NCBI GenBank assembly: GCA_013396635.1
Contig: WBMW01003233.1
Location: 372,018-436,017 of the forward strand
DNA: 64,000 nucleotides
Direction of reading: 5' to 3'
From: Penelope pileata
Lineage: Eukaryota; Chordata; Aves; Galliformes; Cracidae
The notes under the pieces are model-generated. The model was given only the letters and a program-made list of their open reading frames with translations. It was not told the DNA's origin and did no database searches. This document shows positions 48,336-61,640 of the stretch, piece by piece. The position numbers and the translations under genes are program-made. The number at the start of each line of letters is the position of its first letter. Position 1 is the stretch's first letter.

Positions 48336-49035
48336 AAAAATAACAGTATTGCACGAGGTGGAAGTAGGGACAGGCTACAGAGGATGAGCACAGAAATATC
48401 ATACAAGCATTCCGGGACAGCACCAGGAAAGCCAAAGCTCAGCTGGAGTTCAGACTTGCATGTGATGTTAAAAGCAACAAGAGGTACTGTCAAAACATCA
48501 GTAGTAAAACGCTGGACAGGGAAAACATGGGTCCATGGCTGAATGAGGCATAAGTTACTGATGACAAATACTGGTGAGGCTGAGGTACTTAATGCCTTCT
48601 CCGCCTGAGTTATCACCAGCATGGCCTTCTCACATGCCTCTGTGCTTAGAGGCAGGGTTCAAGGAGTAGAACCATTTGCTGTGGGTAAGAACCAAGCTGG
48701 GGATTACCTAAGAGGACCAAACTGAAACAAGCCAACTGAAACAAGATCCAGCTCCAGCAGCGGGTCAAAGTTCTTGCAGCACCGTTGTCTACTGTGCTTG
48801 AAAGGTCATGGAGACAGTAGGAGATCCCTGGTAACCAGAAGAAAACAAACAGTGCTCTCTTCTTCACAGAAGTCAGAAAGGGCAACCCAGGGGACTACAG
48901 GCAGAATCCCTCAGGTCCACAGAAGGGACCTGTACTCCGTGAACACATTTCTGGGCACTGTGAAAGTGAAGAAGGTGACAGAGAACAGTCAGCATGAATT
49001 CACCCAGGGTAAAGTATTCAATACTGCCAATGGTA
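48336..49035 (+). mobile_element. CR1 LINE internal ORF2 fragment lacking the 3' end
   Basis: Corresponds to a more 5' part of CR1 ORF2, from the linker between endonuclease and reverse transcriptase into the early RT domain. In order: GACAGGCTACAGAGGATGAG, GGGACAGCACCAGGAAAGCC, AAAGCTCAGCTGGAGTT, TGGCTGAATGAGGCA, GTACTTAATGCCTTCT, TTCAAGGAGTAGAAC, GAAAGGTCATGGAGACAG, GGGGACTACAGGC, and AGTCAGCATGAATTCACCCA with GGGTAAA. Frames are broken. No CR1 3' UTR follows, which is unusual because new CR1 copies always keep their 3' end, so a later deletion or rearrangement is implied. Confidence 0.82.
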
Positions 49036-52000
49036 CCCAATCCTACTTTTCCTTCCTCAGTTAACAGTTGTCCCTCCCTCGCTGACAGTTCGCTGTACCA
49101 CAGTACAAAACGTCAGTTCACAACTAAGATGTTACCATTTTACAACTATCTGTCCACAAACAGCTGTTCACTATTGAAAGAACAAAACAAGCACAGAAAT
49201 CTAGGGTAGGGAACATGTATCCGTAATCTAGAGAGGAGAGGATGATGCTGCTGTTTTCCAGGGACAGACTGATGCGACAACTAGGAAGTTTCCAGCAACT
49301 CACCTACAGCAATGACACAAGCTCTCCAAACAGCACCACAGCTGAAGTCTGTGTCTCAGTATGGATATTGATTTCTTGTGCAAATAATGAAAGCAGGAGA
49401 CTACAAACGCCACAGCAGCCTAAAAGGAGGCGGAACGCAGGTGGCAGCAGTGTGCCTCTGCACACTGACTGATGTCCCCCAAAGAAAGAGAAGCAGAGGC
49501 AACTGAAGGAGGCAGGGCTGGTGAGGCTGATCCACTGCGTGCCCTTCCATGAACAAACACAAAACCTGTTTGGAAGACCCACTGTCCTCCATCCGCTGCA
49601 TCTCCTCCTCCATCAGCCTCTCATTCCCTGCCAACCCAAAAGAGCTCTGGCTTCATTGCAAGAGACAGGTGCACGGTTGTCTCAGGTGTACATCGGGTGA
49701 CCCTGCATGGAGCCAGCATAATCCCCCCCCATGCTCATCTGTTTGGGCTCCATGCTTGGCAATGGCAAACACTGACAAAGACCTGCACAGGCAGGAGAGG
49801 ATGAATGCTGCCTTTCACTGCTGTTGGCTTTTTCGCCTGTTGTTCCTATGATATGCTGATGCATTTAGGCAATGCAACCAAATAACAGCATTTGGAAAAA
49901 AAAAAAAAAAAAATACCCTCTGTGAAAGCAGATGTCCATAAATAACAGTTTATTAAATACTCATCCTCCCAGCGTGAAAAAACAAGGGGGGAAAAAAATC
50001 AAGAAAACAGGATCCTTAAAAGTAATTTATGTAAGGGTTCATCTCCACAGAGAGAAATAAGGAAAAAGCCAATAATGCTAAAAAATATATCGCTCTCTCA
50101 GTACTTCCCAGCAGGATACAGAGCAAGAGTAAAATATACATTAAAAAGACTATTTATAAGGCAACCTCAAATAGAAAAAAAGAGGTAAAAGAACATCAAC
50201 AAACAAGAGAAAACTAGAAGCAATCCCATTTCATAACAAACAAGAAAAAGATTAAAATAATTTTGGCAATATCGTAACATAGTGGCTCATGCTGCTGAAG
50301 TGTTCTGTGATACCGTAAATTATTGAATTATACTGGCTTATGCTTATTTTTCTTACACTAACTAGTATATAATAAAGAATGTAATAATAACATACATACA
50401 CACAATAGTTCTCACTTCAAGTTTCTCAATGTTCTTAAAGAAATAAAGTATAGCAATTACTCAAGTGAGAACATGGAACACAGATTTCACTTCACACTGA
50501 GCCAACACAAAGGAAAAGGAATACAGCCCAGTCACTTCAATTCCTCTCCCACTCTCAACATACCAAGAAGCCCTCTTGATCAAAACATGGACCACTACAA
50601 TGAGGTGACACTGAAGAACATAAAAAACAAACATTCACTGTTGAGTGGAACAAGATGACATGTAATAATTAACTTTTTTCATTTCAAAGAGACTAGATGA
50701 TTTTATATCCACAATTATTTCACCAATACATTTCAGTGCAAAACAATTTAAATAAAGAACTCTGAACCATGAACACCATCCATTAGCAGATCTCCATGAC
50801 CTACGACCACATGCAGAGGTAAACGGGTGGTAATCTAAGGTAGCTTTCTTGTTAACAAAAGAGATTACCTATCTCACCTTGATGAGTTTTTCCATATGAA
50901 CATAAACTACACTTTGAAATCTATTAAATTTCAGTACAGTTGCAAGCTGCAAACTTCAGATGCCCTATCAGGTATGCCACAAGATTGGAAGAGTAACTGC
51001 CTTTTAGATGCCAATGATGGTTTTTCATGAAGTCTAAAAACCATATTACTGTATCTTAGAACTGTTTTGCACTGGTACGTGGAAGAAGTCAAGTCTGTAT
51101 ATAGTTTGAATGTAGAAGTGTAACAGGCTTTTAGACTACAGTGCTGCATAACATCCACTGGCATATAGAATACCTTGTACTCCTTTCAGTACAGCATTAA
51201 CAACTTTCTAGCAGGATACAAGGGGCAAAAATCTGTACCTCACTGGCTTCCCAGTTAAGATCCCAAACAAGATCAAAATGAAACTAAACTGTAGATGCTG
51301 GATTCCCAAAACAAACATAACACAGAGCACACACAAGCATCACTAGAATTGAGGTTACCAGTGGAATGACATAACTGTAGGTATTTGGTTGGTTGAGAAT
51401 TTTTCATATACCTTTTATTTTGACATTTCAAACTATTCTCTAATGCACCCAAGGTAATGCTGACCTTCCACATCCCTACAAAACAAACTCTTTTCAACCC
51501 AAAATGATGATTTAGAAATTCATAGTAACAGACAGCTTGCATGCTCCATCCATGTTCTTCTTTATAGCTAGAGTTTCGCAGCTGAAAAAATCTTCTCTGA
51601 GATTCCCGTCATAAACTCCAGTAGCTGAGCAGGCTGAGATGCCATATGTTATCAAAAAAGTAGACCGTCTTCAAGGTGAGCTCACAAAATAATTGACTGC
51701 AGGTAGAAGGCAACCAGACTATAATCACACGATGGACTTCAATACTATGCTCCAAAGTGCTGACTTCCCTTCTCCCAAAGGCAATGTTTTTCTAGTGTGT
51801 TTTTTTTAAACATTTCACACACAAAACTGTTATCAAATTCATGTATTTAAACGTATGATAAACTGTGCATTTCTGGGTAATATCACACATTCTGTTTGCA
51901 ATTCTTTCCGGTTTCGTATGTAAAATATTATCCTTCTCTTCTACAAAACACAACTTCGCAAAATTATATTTATTTTAAATGAGCAAAATCACCTACTTGC

Positions 52001-52856
52001 TGCCCTTGTTCAAAATTGGATTCTTTTTCTCAAACATCGGCTGTTTGGAGCACAGTTTTTCCTCAGCTTCTTTCCTTTTCAGACTTGCTACTACATTCCT
52101 AATTTGCACAATCATTGTTACCTGAAAATACCCATAGAAATGGTGTCTAAATGCATCTTTTGATCAATTAAATGAGCGATGTGGTATCCAGGGACTGTCC
52201 CTTTATTTGTACGGTGTCTAGTGCAACAAAATCCTCATCCACCACTGAAAATCTACACATTGCTACCATATATATAACAAACAATACTAGGTAGAATAAG
52301 GAATGTATTCCCTGCAGTGCTCTATAACAGCCAACTTAACTGCCTAGGAAAGTAAAGCAATGGCAGACAGTGGTCAGTAAATTAAGTCTCAGAGGATCCA
52401 AGATCCTTCTCTTAGTGAGAATTTTAGACAGCATGATACATCTTGCAACTCCACCCGCATTTTACATCTGCAAACTTTGTTAAGCTGGCATAAAGGCTGC
52501 CTGGCAAGTGTGAAAGTGAGCGTGCTGACTGAGCTGTTTAAGCTATCATTTCCTATTAGTCTTAGACAGATTACCTTTCCATAGTATTATTGCATCTGAT
52601 CCTGGAGGGAAAACATCCCAAACAAATAAAACACAACTGGTGCAACCACAGTGTAAAAAAAATAAAAAAAAAATCCCCTCATTCTCTACAAGGGGAAGGG
52701 CTGGCTTCAGAAGTAGTAAGAAATGTGCTACACCATAAATATGCAGTATTTGGCAAGGCTAAAGAGGAGAGACATGCTCAAAGAAGCTCATTTATGTCTG
52801 AGAAGCAGTGAAGGTGTCTCACAATGTAGTTTCTGATGCAGTTAACTATCGCCAAC
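49036..52856. other. Intron stretch without recognised transposons
   Basis: 49036-49880 is moderately GC-rich with several short frames of no known family. An 18-A run lies at 49896-49913. 49914-52856 is AT-rich single-copy sequence. Confidence 0.5.
49896..49913. repeat. Poly-A tract (18 nt)
   Basis: Uninterrupted A run after moderately GC-rich sequence of unknown type. Whether that sequence is a retroposed body ending in this tail could not be decided. Confidence 0.9.
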
Positions 52857-53570
52857 CACGTGAAGTTCAACAATAGAAAATGTCGGATTTTGCATATAGG
52901 AAGGGGCAACCGTGGCTTTATGGAATGAGAAGCTGAAGAGCAGCCATGCAGAAAGGGGACTTGGAGTTCTGGCTGATGGCAAGTTGAATGTAAGTCAGCA
53001 GTGTGCTCTGACAGCCAAAAGGGCCAACCATACCCTGAGGTGCACGAGGCACAGCTCTGCCAGGTGAGGGGAGGGTTTTGTCCCGCCCTGCTCTGCGTGG
53101 CCTCACCTTGAGCACTGGGTGCAGCTTTGGCTGCCACAATGTAAGAAGGACACGAGAGCGTACAAAAGAGGTCAGAGATGGTGAAGAGCCCAGAGGGGAA
53201 AACGTACAAGGAGCAGCTGAGGTCCCTTGGTCTGCTCAGCCCAGAGCAGAGGAGGCTGAGGGGAGGCCTCATGGTGGCCTACAGCTTCCTCACGAGGGGA
53301 GCAGAGGGGCAGCGCTGAGCTCTGCTCTCTGGTGACAGTGACAGAACCCAAGGGAACAGCATGGAGCTGTGTCAGGCTGGAGATTAGGAGAAAGTTCATC
53401 ACCAGAGGGTAGTCGAGCCCTGGAACAGGCTCCCCAGGGCAGTGGTCACAGCGCTGAGCTGCTGGAGTTCAAGAAGTGTTTGGATAACACCCTCAGACAC
53501 AGGGTTTGATCTTGGGCAGACTTGAAGATCCTTGTGGGCCCCTTCCAATTCAGGATATTCTACGATTCTG
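52857..53570 (+). mobile_element. CR1 LINE, 3' part (same subfamily as the copy at 46.7 kb)
   Basis: Runs from the late RT region (GTGAAGTTCAACAAT; GAGCAGCCATGCAGAAAGGG; GTCAGCAGTGTGCTCTGACA) through GCTTTGGCTGCCACAATGTA, GAGCAGCTGAGGTCCCTTGG and TACAGCTTCCTCACGAGGGG to the 3' end GATATTCTACGATTCTG. Frames are interrupted. It shares CCAGCTCTGCCAGGTGAGGG-type blocks with the copy at 46693-47188. Confidence 0.92.
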
Positions 53571-56500
53571 GGTTGTGGCCATATTCCCTGAACACAGCAG
53601 TGATGAAAGAGCTCATTATATTTCCTTGTCAGGAACCACTTTAGATACATCTTACACAGCACTGCTTCATGCCCTGTCCCCACATCCTTACTTTTCGTTA
53701 GGATCAGATCTTGATCTCTTTCTAAAGAATGGCAGATCTATGGCTCTGTAGAGCATCTAATGAATCATATCAGCTATATTTTCAACACCTCAGTAACCCT
53801 CGAGCATAGTCTATTGCAAGATGAAGAAAAACAACAGAAGTAAGACGGGCTACGTTTTACAGATGAAGAAGCAAAATTGCTCTGCGATCCCAGACAAAGT
53901 ACTATAAGGTTTAACAATAGACATACACAAAAGATTCCACAAAAAGTTCCAACTCACAGGATCAATGACAGCAATCTCCCACTCAAATGATGACCCACTG
54001 CTGAGCATCAAGTCTCAGAGAAAGACATTCTCCCCTTCGCCGCTGGCCCTTAAATGAGCCCAGAGCAGCCTCGCCCTGGATCCACGCCTTCCAGTCACAG
54101 ATGCAAACAATTTGCCTGTGCTCCCCAGGCAAGGCACACCCCTCCTGCAGGTGCTCAATCACAAGTTCAGGCCACGATCAACAGTTTCCCTACAGGCTAG
54201 TTTGTTTGTAGAAGAGATTGATATATGTGCACTGTCCAGATGCTGTTTGTTTCCTGAAAACAGTAGCAATAAACATGAAGTTTCATTTCAGAAGGAAAAA
54301 TAAAACAAAATGATGTGGATGAAGCAAGGATTCATAAATTACACCAGTAAATACTAATCTTCTAATAGCACAAAGAATGTATGTAAGCCAAATGAATAAT
54401 CATAAACAGTTTCCCTGTACGGTCAAGGAGCAAGCTTTGCTACTGACACTGTTCCCAACTGAATTTCAATAGGTATTTTTGGACATCTTTGGAAATAAAA
54501 GAGATTTCTGTCACTACTGTCAAGGCTGAGGTAGACCACATTTCTGTATACAACATAAGCATACATGGCATTCTTCAGACATGACAAGATAATTTGGCTA
54601 GCGACGAAAGACACAGAACAATATTGGCTTGTTAAAGGGTTTTGTCATTTTAGTCATTCTTTTCATAATTCAGCCATGTTAAAGCATGGGAATGGAGACA
54701 GATCAAGCAGACTTAGGGGATGAATCCAGAATAATTTTCAAACAAGGATTTAAAGGGAGACAATGCAGTCACAGGAATAGATGAAACTGAAGATTTGGAA
54801 ATGAAAAGGCTGATGAAAATCAGAAGTGCTTTATTCTGGGAGGATTAATTCTGGGACTTATTCCACAAGAGCTTATGGTTTGACTCTGCAAACACTGAAG
54901 AAAGTGTAACTTCATGTGTTTGAGGGAAAGATACCAGTTTTAAAAAAACTGGGCTACATCAGCAGCAATGACCATCAAGACTTCAAACCGAAGCCAGCCA
55001 ATAATATCCATCCTAACATCTTGGTAGTAGCCATCACCTGATGAATTCACGGCTCTGTCTATATTACCACTTAAATTAATGCAGCCCCCACACGTTTTTA
55101 CAACAAGGAGCAATACTTTCCAACCTAGTTTTTGGCATAGGCAAAGAACAAGTATTTATTTCCTGCTGTAGTTGCCCACCTTCCCCTATATAGCGAAAGA
55201 CAATTTCCTTCATGTCCTTCTTCGAAGGCAGTTATTGACATGCAAAGATGTTAGTGCAAACCAAAAGATCTAAAGCTGTAGGTCATGGGAGGATATTAAA
55301 TGATAAGCAAACTCACATTTCTAAAGTAATTCTACCAATTTATTAGCAGTGCCAGCTCCCGTTCCACAGTAGGGGAGGTAATAACAAAGCTTTGTTAAAG
55401 GGCAATGTGATATCTTTTATGTAATGTCTTTTTTAATTTGTGATGAAGTCATTAAAGCAGCACTGTATCTTCTTGAAGCTTCAAACAATGGTCTGCATTA
55501 AATCTCCTGTGCAAAATTAAGGACATGAGTTCACTGGAAAAATAAGCATCTGTTCTTGCTAATGCTGATGGCCTTCTAAAAATCATTAAACTATTCTAAA
55601 TTGGTGATGATAAAACAAAGCAAAACTGTTTTAACTTTTTCCAAAGCAAAGAGAAAATCCATTTCCCTTGCAAATACTTCTTTGTTCCAAATTTGCCCAG
55701 TAACCTATACCTCATAAAGCATTTCTCCCTTAGGAAGTTACCTAAATCTCATTCACCCACAATCATTTAGCTTGAATTTAGTGTCTTTTAAAGCTGAGTT
55801 AGTAACAGTTTCTCTTCACTGCATTTACACAGACTGTAGTTCCTGAGTCACAGCCATGTCTCTCCAGTCCCAGGCTTGAAGGAACTGGTGCTTCTGGCAT
55901 AGCTGAAACACAGGCGTCAGCTCCCCAGCTCCTTTCAGCTTCAACAAGCAACTGGCCTATTCTGCTGTGGGAGTAGCTCACACAGCTTTGTTCTTCTAAG
56001 CTTACCCTTACCCTGAAATCTCAGCCAGACTACATTTTCTTCTCTATCATGTTCCTTTTGCTGTATTGCCTTTTAATCCAAATTTGCTTGCTCTAGGTTG
56101 CGGTATAAGAATACTTTCTTAAAACTGCTGTTAAGAGATGTCAGCCCAGGTTTGGACACAATACCCAAAAAAAATGCAAGAAATTGACATATCATGAAAC
56201 GAAGAAAGATCTAGCAAGACAGTCAGAGATCTTGAGAGTTCAATGCACAGATGGTAAAGAAGAACCTCACAAGATGCTTAAACTAGCCTGCAAGAAGATC
56301 AAGGACTCCAACGAGAAAACAATGGACTGACTGTCTGGCTTGGTAGCCAAATACATTGGAAAATGCTTAGTCTCGGTTCAATGATTTGCTCTGTCCTGCT
56401 TCCCAGCTACATCATTTGGTTTTCTATTACCACCACATGTAGTCAAGGGACAACACCAGGTGAAGACCAGGTTACCCAGAGCAGCACATGGAAGTTGAAT

Positions 56501-59500
56501 TTCTGATGGAAGTGCACATAGCCAGATGGTGTCTATTTCACTATAGCCATATGCCACAAATACGAAGTATGAACCAACTTAAGGTTCTGTTTGTATAAGG
56601 AATCTTTATTCCCCTCCTACTGTGCTTCTGTTTTTGTGGAGTGAGAGTAAAAGAAAACGGAACGTTACTCCTTTTGAGCTTTTATTCCTACCTTGTCATC
56701 TTATTGCAGTGACCACTGTCCACTTAATTTGGCTTGCTACATAACAGTATTTTTTTTTTTTACTGCTTCAGTCAATAGGTTGGGAGGTTACTACTTCACA
56801 AACAATAAGGACATGCACGAATTTTTTTAAAAAATAGGCTTTTAATTAAGTCTCAGGTTAAACACATATTGTTTAATCATTACACTCAAATTACAAAATA
56901 AATTGAAACTTTTGAGCGCACACTCAAATGCTACGGTAATGTCATCTGCAGAAGCAACCTGCATAGCCAGCATTTTACGCTTAACATTTACACTTACAAT
57001 TCCCACTTGAAACAAGGATGGAGGCATTTAGCTTACTCTCTTAGTGGTCTTGGAGATGTACCCAGAATCACAGGGGCACATTCTGGCTCCTGCTCTTTGC
57101 CAGTAATTCAGCACTGGCACCAAGTGACTCCTGAGAAAATCTCTGTAACTTTGCCCCACGTGCGTCACGTACAGCACTACAGAGGACCACGAAGGTGAAG
57201 GCACGCTGGCACCCAAGCAAGACCTGACACAGTTCCCACCTGCCATCATTCCAAATGCATCCACTTGCCTCCATGCAACAGCTGCCCACTACACAACTGA
57301 ATTCTCTTCTACCAGTTGCTCTCTCACCAGGCAAACATTTCAGAAGCCAGGACAGCAGAGGACTGGCTGGGTGTCCCAAGCAGCACTGCATGCATGGCCA
57401 AGCAATATCCACATGCTCACAGAAAAGCCCTTTCTGTAAGTCCCGCCTTGGAGGTCAAGAACCAGAAGTGACAGCTAATCAAGGCACAAATAATGCAAAA
57501 ACAGCTTTTCTGGCTGATACACCCACATGCCCTGCAAAGAAGTCTTCAGTATCCCAACTAAGAAACAGGCATGTCCTTGGAACCCACAATTAATTTAATG
57601 TTAATTTCATCATCTCACTTCTGCACTTGCAACAAACCTATAACCAATATGAAAAACCAAGCAGGAACAGCAAAAAGCCAGCAGTCTTCCCAGACAGGTT
57701 TTGGAGAAGGTTGCCTAGTGTTGTTCAGCATCCTAGAGATGAAGCTTTGGCTGCTAGCTTTAAGACAACTTAAAAATGCTGTCCCAGTTTGCAAAGTTTT
57801 CCAAGTAGAAAACACGTCACCCTGAACACCAACAGACTGTAATGGAGGTGCAACTGCAGGGACTGCAGGCGCTGTAACAACATAAACAAGGAGAGCTACT
57901 TCAAATTCTAACTGCTTGGGCCACGTTTCAGCTCCCACTCCACTCTTCCCAGTTATGATATTCATCTTCCCAAACAGTTTCACAGCACGCCTTCAATAAC
58001 CACAGCCTTGAAACGCTTGTCCCTGTTATGTCTACAAACATCTACATATTCAAAACAGTCTCTGAAGCACATGCTAAACATCTGTTTCCACCACCTTTCT
58101 CTTTATAGTTTTAGCTGTTCTCTGGAAAATTGCCATCCTAACGGCCAGTTCCTCTGTTAGCAAACTGGAGAATTCATTTTGTATTTATTGATTATTCCCT
58201 AATGAAGAGCCATAAAGGTGCTGGAAACTCCTGACCAGACACTACTTAATTAGTACCAAAGTACATAAAATTCCAAATCAAACTGAACTTTGTCCAAAGT
58301 CTCAGTCACTGGAAAAGAAAGAGATGACATCATGTTCTGCTTTTACACAGACGTCTGTAAAATTTTATTAAAAAAATAAAACCTAAGGAAATTTAAAAAA
58401 AATATATAAATTGCTCATTTCCTCTCAGTTTCTAAGACACCAAATAGGCCTTCCAGAATCAAATCACACTTTGCTGAAGGAGGTACTCTTCCTGAAGGGT
58501 CTGGCAATATGTATCATGCATAGAGTTTACTGCAAAGTAAACAAAGGCAAAAAAACCAATACAGAATTTGCCTTCTGAGCAATATGAAGTTTTGTATCAT
58601 ATACAAAACATCCAGAACGTATTAAAAATTACCTCTAACGGATCTCTGTTTTCATCATTGTGGCTCACAAGACAGTCAAACTTCAACATTCCTGAGACCA
58701 CGCTGTACTGGTGTATTTTCTGATGATACTCTCAAGAAGGCTGAGAGATGAGCAAGAGCTCCATTAAATGTCAAAGTTTTTCACTCAAAAGAAGCCTTGA
58801 GAACATTCTGAATTACTGATCTCTCCTTGCAAGTCTTTCAAATTAAGTCATCCTGAAAGTTAATTCCCTCTCTTCCATATCATTTAAATTCTCAATTAAA
58901 TAATTGAGAAAATAGCAGGAAGGAAAAAAGCTAACGGAAGGAGGCAAAAGCCCATCCTTACATGGCAATAACATCACTTCTTCTATTATGCTTTCTGCCT
59001 GTTGGAAGTATCCGTTTCCAGGGCAGGAAGGTGGCTTTAATTCTTCAGGACAGTGTAAAATGCACACAAGGAAATAAAGAATCCATGACAGTACAAAACC
59101 TCATCTTATTAACATCTACAAACACCTCTATTAAATATAGATCCTCTCATAGCAATCTGCAATCCCTAATGTAATTATTATCACATATGTAAGAAAATGC
59201 TGTGAACAAGTCCAAAAACTCAGTCATCCATTTTCCTAAAATTTACCACTCTAACACCAAAGGCTTCCTCTGCAAAAATTTGAAATTGTATTCTTGGGGT
59301 CTGTTCCACGTTCAGCAGATTCCATGACACTAACTGTAACCATGTGAAACTTCCAGCCCTCTTATCACAATGACAAACAAGTATATTCCACCCCAAAGAG
59401 CAGCTTTGCATAAATAGAAAATGGAACAGGACAAGCTTATAGAGGACAAAACAACCATGGTACGGCAAATAACCCAAGAAGGCAGAATAGCATAAATATG

Positions 59501-59822
59501 AGCGAGTCTTACTGGACATACAAATTCGGCTTCTTTGCTGTAATCCATTATTAGCCCCCATTTTTTAAACTCTATCCTTTTATGTAATCATAAAATTACA
59601 CTAAAAAGCATCTCTGCTAAACCAGATAACTTCAGTACGTCTTCCATGGAGTTCTGTCTTCCCAGTAGATGAGATTAGACCAACACATTTCCTAAGAAAA
59701 TGAGCTCCAAAATGTTACCAGAGAAAAGGGCAATACAAGGGGAGGGACAGCCAACCACAGAGTAGCTTGGCAAGGGTCACCAGCGTGCTGAAAAATGAAG
59801 CCACACAGGAACCTCTGCTTAC
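53571..59822. other. Intron stretch without recognised transposons, up to the 90-bp exon
   Basis: AT-rich single-copy sequence apart from a more GC-rich patch around 57050-57500. Near 57060 a CCCAGAATCACAGG word resembles a CR1 tail, but no CR1 body follows. A 10-bp inverted repeat lies at 58889-58910. Confidence 0.5.
58889..58910. repeat. Short inverted repeat (10-bp arms, 2-nt loop)
   Basis: TTCTCAATTA and TAATTGAGAA separated by AA. AT-rich, so only mildly unexpected. Confidence 0.9.
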
Positions 59823-59912
59823 CCCTTGCTCAGATTCCAGCAGCTCTGTTTTAACTCTGACTGCCGGCATCCCATCCAGCATTAACATTCTGTTTTCAAA
59901 GGCGCTGATGTC
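59823..59912 (-). CDS. KLF12: KLF12 small N-terminal coding exon
   Basis: Minus-strand exon of 90 bp encoding 30 residues: DISAFENRM, then LMLDGMPAVRVKTELLESEQ and a final G. This matches about residues 12-41 of vertebrate KLF12. The acceptor is a strong pyrimidine tract ending GCCTTAG (AG at 59913-59914), with a plausible branch point (TTAAC, A at 59935, about 23 nt upstream). The donor is GTAAGC (GT at 59821-59822). The exon is phase 0 at both ends and joins in frame to the exon at 4255-4798, giving ESEQG-SPNVHNYPD. VKTE fits the psi-K-x-E sumoylation consensus. It is too short to show up as an ORF and was found by its protein sequence and splice sites. The first four codons diverge from the human protein as remembered (N-I-N-T there), so the exact 5' edge is slightly less certain than the rest. 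The exon with the initiator Met was not found between 59913 and 64000. Confidence 0.93.
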
Positions 59913-61605
59913 CTAAGGCAAAAAAAGGACAAGGTTAATCAAAAAAAGACGAAAGGCATTTCACTTAAAACCACTGTTGTAATTTGGCAGTATTATACAG
60001 GTAAAGTAAGTTTCTTCTAACTGAAGATCATGAACATGCAATCATAATTTCAAGAAGTACCAAGTTGCTAATTCTGTTAAAATTATATTTTCAGTAATCC
60101 TTAAAAGAGAATTACGTCTTTGCTAACAAAAAAGAAAAATAATTTCCAATTACTGTTTTTAATTTTAAATTAATCACACACGTGCACATATATATACATT
60201 CCTTGCTTAGATTGGGAAGAAGAACAGTGATGCCAAACAGCTTCAGATTCTTGGCCACATACTTAGATGTATTTGATTTCAATCACACTTTTGTATTTCT
60301 GTATTACCTTGGGAAAGCATGCACTTGAATTCAGGGAAATTACTGAAGACTCGTACATGCAGACTCCATAAATGAACACACATCTTTAAGAAATCCTCAG
60401 ATTTCTTATCATTGTCTTGCAAAGTTAACGGTATTTCTTGAGTAAAATCTCTATGCTCTCACTCCTCACACAACAGAAATTTTAAAAAATGCATTAAACC
60501 ATCGTTTTAGTAATGGACAATATGTGCTGAGAATTTCAGTTTGAAGTGAGAGTCGCAGAACTCTGCTTCTCTGAATCAACGTCCTCCTGATGAATGCCCC
60601 ATCCCACTGCTGCCTGAGTGTTTTATGAAGTATGCAAAACAATCTCCTGTGCCTTCAGCTCAGATACCACCTTAAACTGATTTTCTAACAGAGCCAAGGC
60701 TCAAGGATGGCATTTGAAAGCTAGCCCCTTCGGCTGCCATTTGGGTAGGACAAGATGCAGAAAATAAAGATATTTTACCAGTCTAGTGATAGTAAGACCT
60801 TATGGATCAAAACATTTTGGTCAGTTGTACAGAAATGCAAAAACCTCACAGCTATTTTTCAAGTAGTGAAATTACAACATATACACGAGGGCTTACAAGG
60901 GACTAACTGACAGCCCTGTCTGGAAGGCAGTACTTGAGACTGGAAACTCCACTCTAACCTCGCAGTCCTCAATAAATGCACTGCAATGGAAAAAAACCTT
61001 TCTGTATGTTTCACTGGCAGAAGATCTGCTCAGAACTGTGTGGTGCCATCAGCCATAAGGAATTCCTGTGTTAATTGCCCCATTTCTTACCATGACTCCT
61101 TCAGGGGAATTTGAAAGGAAAATTGTGTCCCTATGTCCTAAAAGCCTCTAATGTCTTAAAAGTTTCTGAAATACACTTTTAAAACCAAAATTACTTTAAA
61201 CATTTTCCCAGTGGATGCACTTCATGTCAGGACCTTGGTGTTCAGAGATTTAAGTATTGCGGCAACTGTTAACTTCTTTATGCTCCTTTACTTTGTGGCA
61301 ACCTAAAAAACACTAAGAAGCAGGGAAGCCAATACAACCATGTTCCAACAGGGGGACCTGTTTAAAATTCCTTAGAACCTCATGGAGCTGTGGCTACAGT
61401 TCCATAACACAAGGTGAACAGGAACTTAGCAGTAAAGCAAGCAGCAAGTGCAACAGAAAGAACAAAATCCTGAATTACAAAATGTCAGACCAAATAACTC
61501 ATTTTCAGCTTAACATCTTCACATTCAAACACGTGGATGAAGACACGCTATTGAGATGTTCCAGTCCATGTTATGCTTCCACCGTGTAACTACCTGAAGT
61601 TTGAC

Positions 61606-61640
61606 ACAACAATAACAATAATAATCATATTAATAATAAT
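61606..61640. repeat. (TAA)n-rich low-complexity patch
   Basis: Runs of AACAATAACAATAATAATC and TTAATAATAATTC interrupted by CATAT. Confidence 0.85.

Larger units (their letters stand above)
4799..59822 (-). other. KLF12: KLF12 intron of about 55.0 kb between the two exons
   Basis: Bounded by the GTAAGC donor of the 90-bp exon and the CAACAG acceptor of the 544-bp exon. Both flanking phases are 0, so the intron falls between codons. A branch-point-like TGTAACTG lies about 30 nt before the acceptor (A near 4830). The intron carries essentially all the repeats described here and no other convincing coding exon. Very long introns are known in KLF12 orthologues and often hold conserved enhancers. 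Confidence 0.93.

Noticed and set aside
48200..48622. 140-codon minus-strand open frame
   Set aside because: Antisense shadow over a + strand CR1 ORF2 fragment.
49036..49913. GC-richer segment ending in 18 A residues as a processed pseudogene
   Set aside because: No parent coding sequence could be recognised in any frame, and flanking target-site duplications were not seen.
57068..57412. Overlapping open frames on both strands in a GC-richer patch, and the CCCAGAATCACAGG word as a CR1 tail
   Set aside because: No protein family recognised, and no CR1 body follows the tail-like word in either direction.
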